Positions 57,537 to 64,000 of a DNA stretch of 64,000 nt are shown in pieces (within the stretch, counting starts at the first letter, position 1; the number at the start of each line of letters is the position of its first letter). The stretch covers positions 4,592,391 through 4,656,390 of the forward strand of contig RPFO01000448.1 of assembly GCA_009746045.1 (NCBI GenBank). Reading direction: 5' to 3'. Origin of the DNA: Mesostigma viride (taxonomy: Eukaryota > Streptophyta > Mesostigmatophyceae > Mesostigmatales > Mesostigmataceae). The translations under genes and the position numbers were made by a program. Under the pieces are notes generated by a model that was given only the letters and a program-made list of their open reading frames with translations, had not been told where the DNA came from and did not search any database.

Positions 57537-59576
57537 ATGGCGAGGAGGTGTTGCCGACGGAAAACCAGGCGGTTACTAGGAGTCGGTGCTGTCCTTGCCA
57601 CGCTCGTCGTCGTGTTCTGTACCGTGGATCTCAAGCTTTTCCGGGCGTCGGAAGAGGCGGTCAGCGTGCCGGAGGACGAGCCGGAGCTCGAACTGGAAGA
57701 GGGCGCGTCGGAAGAGCCCGTGAAGTCACGCGCCAAGGTGAACGAGGAGCTGCTCCACGCGTTTCGTCGAGAGGACAACCACGGGTATGTCGTCGCATCC
57801 GGCGGGCCCAGCAGCCACGGCAAGGGCGCGGCTCCGGTACCTCCCGCTGCCCGTGCCGCGGCCGAGCCAGCCTCGAGCCCCGCCACCTTGAGCGATGACT
57901 CGATCGCGGATGAAGACGTGTCAGGCGATATAACCGAGGACGTGGCGGCCGAGTCCAGCTCTGAGTCCTCTCCCTCCGCCAGCAGCCCAAGTGCTGACTC
58001 AGCATCAGGAGCAGCAGCTAACAAGGCTGCCAAGCGCGGCAAGAAGGGCGCTAATAAACCCGGCTCCAAAGGGGCTGAGAAAGGGGCCGAGGATGCCCCC
58101 AGTGACGGCAGCGGGCCCGAGCTGGAGGACTGCCTGACCGCGGACACGACAGCGGCCCAGAAACTGCTCCAGACATGGATGAACTCGGTGTCCAAGGAGC
58201 TGCCGGGGAAGGACGAGGCGTTCCGGAAGGCTATCATGTGCACGCGCAAGGCCTTCCTCTCGCGGCTCAAGGACCGTTTCCTCGTGCGTCTCCACCGCCA
58301 CTTTCTGGAGCGCCACAAGGGCAGCCTGGATAATGCCAAGGAGGGGCAGAAGCGCTACCACACGGCGTTCTGGATCCTGGACCGGGAGCTGCGGCTGCCC
58401 AACAACGCCCGGTTCCACGCGTGCGGTTGCCGCGAGCTGATCTCGCACGATTTCGTGGGGCCAGAGACGAGCGTCGTGGTGGAGCCGGTACGTGTGCTAG
58501 CTGGGAGGTTCCCAGAGGGCGTGGTCCCCCCCGGGAAGTACTACCTCTCCCCCACGTGTCACTCATGGGTGGGCGGGAAGGCACCGGCTGCGGGTCCTGG
58601 TCCGGCTCCGCTGCCACCCCAGGCAAAGACGTTACAGCGGGCGGAAGCGTGGACACCTGGCACAGAGGACACCGGGGTGGACATTATCCAGCAGGCGGTC
58701 TCTCTGAAGCCTTCGTTCTGCCCATTTGCGATCAAAGAGTGTGTGGAGCCCGATCGCCCTGGCCAGGGTCTCCACTTGCTCAAGTCCCAGGACAAGCGCG
58801 TGGAGGACACGTTTGTCCCTGCAGGGGTGGACGCGGTGCGGAGGGACCAGTGGGAGAAGCTGCCATCCGTGCCCCCCCACAGCTGGGGAACTTGCGCGAT
58901 TGTGGCCTCGGGGGATTCGGTTCTCGACGCTGAATATGGGCCGGACATTGATGCACATGACACGGTGGTCCGGGTCGGCCACATGCCGTTTGACGATGAT
59001 AGCCATCGGCGGCCGAGTGACGTTCGCAAGGACTACACAAAGTTCGTCGGCTCACGCACGGACGTGCTGGTGACGAAGCGGCGGCCGATGAACCCCTCGT
59101 GGAGGCACGCGGACGCGAGGTTCATGATCGACACGTATGGCCCCGCGGACGTGAACGCCAGCAGTAGCGCCAAGGTGCTGCACTTGTGGGAGCACGACAA
59201 GCCGCCCGTGGTGGCCGAGTACTCTCCCCAGGGTGGCCCTCGCGTGCTCGGGTATCTGCTGTATGATAAGATGACGAGCCCGCTCACGGCGGACGATATC
59301 TCCAGGGTAAAGCGGTTCGAGGAGTTTGGGAAGAATGTGTGGGCGGGGCGGCGGCGGAAACCGAGCACGGGCTTTCTGCTGGCGCTCGATGTTATTTTTA
59401 GCGGGTTCTGCACGCGTGTGGACCTGTATGGGTTCACGACCAACTGCGGGTGGCACTACTGGCCGCGCCGCGCGCGGCCCATGTCGATTCTGCACTCGTG
59501 CGAGCTGGAGAGTTGGGTGCTGCACCACCTCATGAAGGCGCATGAGCAGGATCTCAAGACGTGCATTTACGTCTAG
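57537..59576 (+). CDS. GT29-family sialyltransferase-like Golgi glycosyltransferase, intronless
   Basis: A 679-aa predicted type II membrane protein. After a short basic cytosolic tail (MARRCCRRKTRR) comes one membrane anchor (about residues 13-31, LLGVGAVLATLVVVFCTVD). A long acidic, Ser/Ala-rich stem follows (about 40-200), then the lumenal catalytic region. The L motif starts near 449 (WGTCAIVASGDSVLDAEYG…DAHDTVVRVGHMPFD) and the S motif near 607 (PSTGFLLALDVIF…CTRVDLYGFT). Motif III (WHYW) is near 638 and motif VS (HSCELE, H-x4-E) near 652. The paired L and S cysteines and the motif III and VS His and Glu needed for CMP-sugar chemistry are present. Algal GT29 proteins often lack sialic acid substrates, so the donor could be another CMP-linked acid such as Kdn or Kdo. 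TGTAAC lies about 385 bases after the stop. Confidence 0.85.
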   Translation: MARRCCRRKTRRLLGVGAVLATLVVVFCTVDLKLFRASEEAVSVPEDEPELELEEGASEEPVKSRAKVNEELLHAFRREDNHGYVVASGGPSSHGKGAAPVPPAARAAAEPASSPATLSDDSIADEDVSGDITEDVAAESSSESSPSASSPSADSASGAAANKAAKRGKKGANKPGSKGAEKGAEDAPSDGSGPELEDCLTADTTAAQKLLQTWMNSVSKELPGKDEAFRKAIMCTRKAFLSRLKDRFLVRLHRHFLERHKGSLDNAKEGQKRYHTAFWILDRELRLPNNARFHACGCRELISHDFVGPETSVVVEPVRVLAGRFPEGVVPPGKYYLSPTCHSWVGGKAPAAGPGPAPLPPQAKTLQRAEAWTPGTEDTGVDIIQQAVSLKPSFCPFAIKECVEPDRPGQGLHLLKSQDKRVEDTFVPAGVDAVRRDQWEKLPSVPPHSWGTCAIVASGDSVLDAEYGPDIDAHDTVVRVGHMPFDDDSHRRPSDVRKDYTKFVGSRTDVLVTKRRPMNPSWRHADARFMIDTYGPADVNASSSAKVLHLWEHDKPPVVAEYSPQGGPRVLGYLLYDKMTSPLTADDISRVKRFEEFGKNVWAGRRRKPSTGFLLALDVIFSGFCTRVDLYGFTTNCGWHYWPRRARPMSILHSCELESWVLHHLMKAHEQDLKTCIYV

Positions 59577-60498
59577 CATATAGCAGCCACTGAAGGAGTC
59601 CCCAATACTCGATAGGAGATGGGGTGGCGGGGCACCGGTCATCGTATCACCGTACACAACTTCGGATGAAGGGCTTATCGCCGGGAGTCTTGCAGGCTTG
59701 CTTGCTAGTCTAACGTGGCATTGTGAGGAAGGGGTCTTCCATAACGTATTTAGTCAGAAGGCTCACGCCTGCATGAGAGATTTGCAGCTTTTCTGCCACG
59801 TGCGCCGTGCGACACAGACCTTGCGCTAGACATGCTGTCCCGTAGCATGTGCATGCCTAGGTCGAGTACGTGCACTAATCACTTCTCGATCCGCGGATTT
59901 CCAGATGGCCTGCGTTAGGCCGGTTGTCTCATTGACAAGTAGTGCCATGTGGTGAGATAGGTGTAACATGCATTCAATGAGGGTCCACTATCCACCCTTC
60001 CATTTTAAAAGTATTCTAACAGACTTAATAAGGCTGATTTCGGTGTGCCCGTTAAATAAATGGATCCCTACACAGTTCGATCTTGCATATCAATAAAGTA
60101 CTTGCGCGACGTCATGCGCATGGGCATGCCACGGAGTACTATGCTAATCTCATTATAAAATAATTACACTAAAGTTACAAATATCGACTGCATCAGAGAC
60201 GGGAGTCTCTGTGCACACCCTTCTCATTGTGCAACAAGCAGGCATGGAGAGCACTAGAAGTGCTCCATGGTTCCTCAATGGGATTGCGTGACTAACCAAG
60301 TAATTGGTAACGCTCGCATGCCAAAGTGCATGCATGAGCATTTCATAGTGAGCCTGCTATAAGAATATCAACATTGCAGTGCCTGGCCAGAAAGCACCCT
60401 TCGAGCATACTATACAATGAGGAATATTAATACAAAGGGTTGCATTCCTGAGACCATGCCCGGGCTATGCACCACATGTACAGCATTCCCGGAAAGTG
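59577..60498. other. Convergent 3' flanks of GT29 and lipin
   Basis: Holds TGTAAC at 59962 (plus) and two TTACA pentamers near 60163 and 60175 (minus-strand TGTAA), plausible polyadenylation signals for the two converging genes. No other feature is visible. Confidence 0.4.
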
Positions 60499-63400
60499 TT
60501 AATCATCAATGTCGATTGCCGGCAGATCAACCTTCCAGTAGTTCCACTCATTGAAGTCTTCCTGCAAATGCCATTATACATGCAAAAGAAAAAGAACAAC
60601 GAATTAGAACTGGCTGACACCGTGTTTACACCTGTACTTGGCCACACAAGTACTGAACTGAACTGGCACATAAAATTCCACCGGCCTGAGCCAGGGGTGC
60701 TCTAAGAATGGCTGCCAGCAGTGACATTTTAACCGGGCTGGTACAGGGCAAATTCAGAGGTAAACATCCCTGTCAATGACATGTACATGCTGGGATGTCC
60801 CAAGCAAACATCGCAGCCGTCGCTAGCAACGCTTGACGGGCGCCACCCCTGCAATGCCTAGTACAAAGTTTGTGAATAGGTGTAAAGATACGGTGTGGAA
60901 TGATTTGAGGACAACGCGTCAACACAAAGAGTCTGAACACAATGTGCGACACACACACAAACACAAAAAAACTCTCTCCCTATGATAGCGATGCCGTACG
61001 GTATACCCCAATGCTTAGCAATGCCACATCTCACTCCGTCCACTTGCCTGCTCGTTCACCGTCTCCGACGTCTTCACGTGGGGAAACATCTCGTCCGCCA
61101 GGCTCTTGAGCGACGCGTAGCTCTGCAGGCTCTTGCGCAGGTTGCTCGACCACACCTCGCCCTGCACGAGACCAGGCCACCGGCACCAAGGCAAGCCGTT
61201 GACCACGTACCACGTCAGCGATTACCGAGTAATGGCACGGCTGTTTCCTTCCATGTCCCACGTTATATGGCTGCCAAGACAATAGCTGTGTACGTATTGT
61301 GCCGCATTCCGAGCCGGCAAGCCGAACGACCCACTCCTAAGAATCTCCGTACGACCCACAAGTGACCAACAAGCACACATCCACGCTTTGTGGTTTATCA
61401 TGCACGAGCGCCTTGTGGCTGTGAATGCAGCCATGTCGCAGACCTACCTTGTGGTTGATCGTGAAGATCTTGCCGCGCGGGATGCCCACCGCCATGTAGC
61501 TCTCCTCGTCCGTCGCCCGGTTGCCCAGGCCCGCGTAGAAGGGGCTCGCGTCGGGCGGAAAGAGCGCGCGGATGCGCTGCACGTCGACATGTGGACAAAC
61601 ATCGCAGGCAAATGGGCAATCGCATGCACAAGCGCAGCAAATTGGCGGCAAGGACATTCAATTCAAGGTCAAGCGGCCATCTCATCCTATTCAAGCGGCC
61701 ATCCAATCCTATTCAAGCGGCCATCCCATCCTGATGTCTTATTACCCTTAAAAAAGGCATAAAACATATAGCTAGTACATACATAGTAAAAAAACGCAGG
61801 GCAATGATACGTGCCAAAGTACCCCACAACTGCACCGTATTATAAAAGCAAAAGCAACCGAAGGTACGACCGGGCAGGTCGGCAACTCATTGCCCGTCGT
61901 CCACAGCAGAAGCTCCAAGAGGGGCCCCAACATGGTAATCCCCCAGCTCCGGCATCATGCCAGGAAGAAGGAAACATCGATGGGGCAGCCAAAAAGATAT
62001 CCCCCCCCCCCCCCCCTTACCTTGAGGCATTCTATCTTGAACTCTTGCGGCCTCCGCTTGATGACTGCGCAAGTGTCACGAACAACGGCGTCAAGAACAA
62101 CGGCATCCGGTCCATGAAGTACGTGAATGGACCAAGGTCAGCGGTGGGCTTGCATCACCCTGGGGCCTTAAGGGATTGTCAAGTTCAGCTGAAACTTGCA
62201 AAGTTTGCTTGCGTGGCATGGCACCCGCCGGGCAGCCTTGAACGCGCAAAAATTGTTGCGAGGATGTTCAGGCGGACACACTCTGCACATCACCACTGAC
62301 AAGGGCACATGGGCAACCATCCCACCTCTTGAGCGCGGTCCACGCTCCTCGTGCCTGCCAAAACAAGAACACACGAGCAGCCAGACTTGGCTTTTGCTTC
62401 GGGACTTACATATGCTGGCAAGAACTAAAGCTGCTTGGCAAGAACATGGGGGAAGGCGGATGCTCGATGTCACCGCAACCAGGGCCGGGAAAAGCGAGCA
62501 CAGCACTGCCTTCACCCCGCTGTCCTGCCCGACATCAAGCTCCTCCCATCATTTGCGTGGCCCATAACAACCAACCGAGTGATCACCCTCACCCTCACAC
62601 ACAGATCTACGTGCCCATGGCAACAGACATGTCCCACGGCAAGCCGCAGCCCATCAGGACAGAGTAATTGTGGCTATTGCGGCTATTGCGGATATTGCGG
62701 ATATTGTGGCTATTGTGGCTATTGTGGCTATTGCGGATATTGTGGCTGTTGTGGCTATCCTGGCTATCGTGGCTATTGTGGCTGTTGCTGCTCTTGTGGC
62801 AATTGTGGCCACCAAGGCAACCAGGGCCATCATCAACGGAATCATCCAGACAGCCCACCTTCTCGGTACAAGCTGGGGAACACGCCATCTGGCGAGATGA
62901 TGATGGGACCCTCCGGGAGGACGTTCTTGCCCTGCAAGGCAAGCGCGCGCACACACACACACACACACACACAAACACATGCAGGCAGGGGGGCCAGCTT
63001 GAGACAGTGTCACAGGGCTGAACATGGTACTGTTCTTCTTCTTCCAGCCGCGCTCTTCTTCTTCATGCAGTGCAACTGCGGTGGACACATACAGCATTAT
63101 TCGATCTATCCAGCAGCCTGTATTCCACCAAAAAAACAGCAAATACAGCTTCAGGCACAAGTTCAGAAGCCTCACAGAATGTCCTGCGTCCGCTGGCTGC
63201 AATCATGAATGCATCCACCCTTTTGAAAAAGAGTTTTCTCAACGTTGAGCGATAGTGTGGGCACCCTCTGAAAATCGTGTCCTTTATGGTCGCAACATTC
63301 TGCCGAAGGCCCTGCGCTCAGATCCTAAAAATACCCTCTAAACTGCTCCTTGTTTCACACATAATACATATTAGTGGCTAAACGTACCACCACTAGTAAT

Positions 63401-63794
63401 ACCACTCCTAGTAACACCCTTTTAAACTGCTCCTTGTAGACCACTTATTCGTGGCTAAACAGCCAGCAACAGCCCATTACGAGTTTTGAGAGCCCATGAC
63501 TGAGACCAGCCTACCTGCGGTGACCCAGAACCAGGCTACCGTTTCGGGGGGTGGATTGTGAAAATGTTGGGAGCACACCTGACCCCCTCGCTTTGTTGTC
63601 TAGTTTTATGACAGCCCACTCGCGCCTGCAGTGCTCCGACTGGCACACCCATGCCAACCGATACCCTGCGCTACCTGCGCTGCACGACCAGATGGATGGG
63701 GGCGCACCTGCTTGAGGTTGGCGATGTACTGCCGCGTGCGGTTAGCCTGTGCCAGCGCGCGTGCACTCAGGTACATGAGCTTGAAGCCGTTGTC
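60499..63794 (-). CDS. LPIN: Lipin / phosphatidate phosphatase, C-terminal part (N-terminus beyond the right edge)
   Basis: Lipins are Mg-dependent phosphatidate phosphatases that make diacylglycerol at the ER and can act in the nucleus. Exons 63708-63794, 62859-62931, 62021-62064, 61448-61576, 61048-61161 and 60499-60561 encode the last 169 aa in frame. They cover the HAD/LNS2 domain after the catalytic DxDxT, which lies outside the window: [71 protein letters not shown] (HAD motif IV, GNR..DE) and [18 protein letters not shown]. The end is [17 protein letters not shown]. The donor of exon 61048-61161 is best read as CAG|GCAAGT, a GC-AG intron; ACG|GTGAAC is an in-frame alternative. One 44-nt micro-exon is required for the [10 protein letters not shown] motif. 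Confidence 0.9.
61657..61727. repeat. 22-bp repeat TTCAAGCGGCCATC(C)(A)ATCCTA
   Basis: Three tandem copies in the lipin intron about 80 bp upstream (in transcription) of the exon at 61448-61576. Confidence 0.8.
62662..62815. repeat. 9-bp minisatellite (C/A)TATTG(C/T)GG in a lipin intron
   Basis: About 16 head-to-tail copies of a 9-bp unit with C/T and C/A variants. The array lies just 3' of the donor of exon 62859-62931 in the transcribed sense. Being a multiple of three, it gives spurious open frames ([18 protein letters not shown]) on both strands. Confidence 0.9.
62947..62976. repeat. (CA)n microsatellite
   Basis: About 12 CA dinucleotides with one interruption, in the lipin intron immediately upstream of the exon starting at 62931. 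Confidence 0.9.
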
Positions 63795-63916
63795 CTGGAC
63801 AAAGGGCGGGAAGCAATGAGGTGCGGGCGGCAACGAGACACCATGTGGGGGGCATGCGGACTGGTTAGTGATGCATGTGCATAGCGATGTGTGTACACCG
63901 ACGGGAAAGGGTGGAC

Positions 63917-64000
63917 AGGTAATCAATCAGGCAGTTGTGAAGACTGGGGGACAGGCTGTTGAGAGGTAATCAATCAGGCAGTTGTGAAGACTGGGGGACA
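63917..64000. repeat. 47-bp direct duplication at the right edge
   Basis: GGTAATCAATCAGGCAGTTG followed by TGAAGACTGGGGGACA occurs at 63918 and again at 63965, period 47 bp, running off the window. It lies in the lipin intron upstream of exon 63708-63794. Confidence 0.85.

Noticed and set aside
57485-58339. 284-codon minus-strand Ser-rich ORF
   Set aside because: Antisense shadow of the GT29 stem region.
62435-63208. ORF with GYCGYCGYC repeats resembling a cysteine/glycine-rich secreted protein
   Set aside because: The repeat is the 9-bp minisatellite (multiple of three) in a lipin intron; the same region contains a verified lipin exon on the other strand.

Overview
This is a stretch of eukaryotic nuclear DNA, most likely from a free-living flagellated microalga. 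The genes have canonical GT-AG introns in consistent phases and encode eukaryote-only families. They include an axonemal dynein light-chain-domain protein (so the organism builds cilia or flagella), Aven, an ING-type PHD protein, a giant-type E2, a GT29 sialyltransferase-like enzyme and a lipin. A chlorophyte is plausible because TGTAA, the green-algal polyadenylation signal, lies within about 420 bases 3' of four of the six genes. That evidence is weak and I do not name a species.

Layout. 1-7 kb: intergenic DNA full of decayed retroelements (LINE ORF1 and RT-end fragments, and a short dispersed element). 7.0-29.0 kb, minus: one 18-exon ciliary gene (AXDND1-like, 1172 aa). Its introns hold minisatellites, duplicated exon tails, a hAT-type nonautonomous transposon and a decayed element with short ORFs. 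30.3-32.1 kb, plus: a three-exon Aven homologue, divergent from AXDND1. 33.0-37.3 kb: copies of a short dispersed element around a 2.5-kb (CCCA)n array and a LINE ORF1 fragment. 37.3-44.0 kb: gene-poor, with an eroded CCA-rich tract. 44.1-44.8 kb, minus: intronless ING. 46.9-56.3 kb, minus: an eight-exon gene fusing six RanBP2-type zinc fingers, a RING and a BIRC6/UBE2O-type E2 core. 57.5-59.6 kb, plus: intronless GT29. 60.5 kb to the right edge, minus: the C-terminal end of a lipin phosphatidate phosphatase.

The exon models were built by reading splice sites and phases by eye. In the AXDND1, E2, Aven and lipin genes every junction keeps frame, which is the main support for treating each as a single gene. 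The genes do not form a pathway; they are ordinary neighbours.

Two signals stand out. First, the zinc finger-RING-E2 fusion looks like a self-contained ubiquitin ligase. Second, several introns have apparently grown by tandem duplication of the preceding exon's 3' end together with its splice donor.
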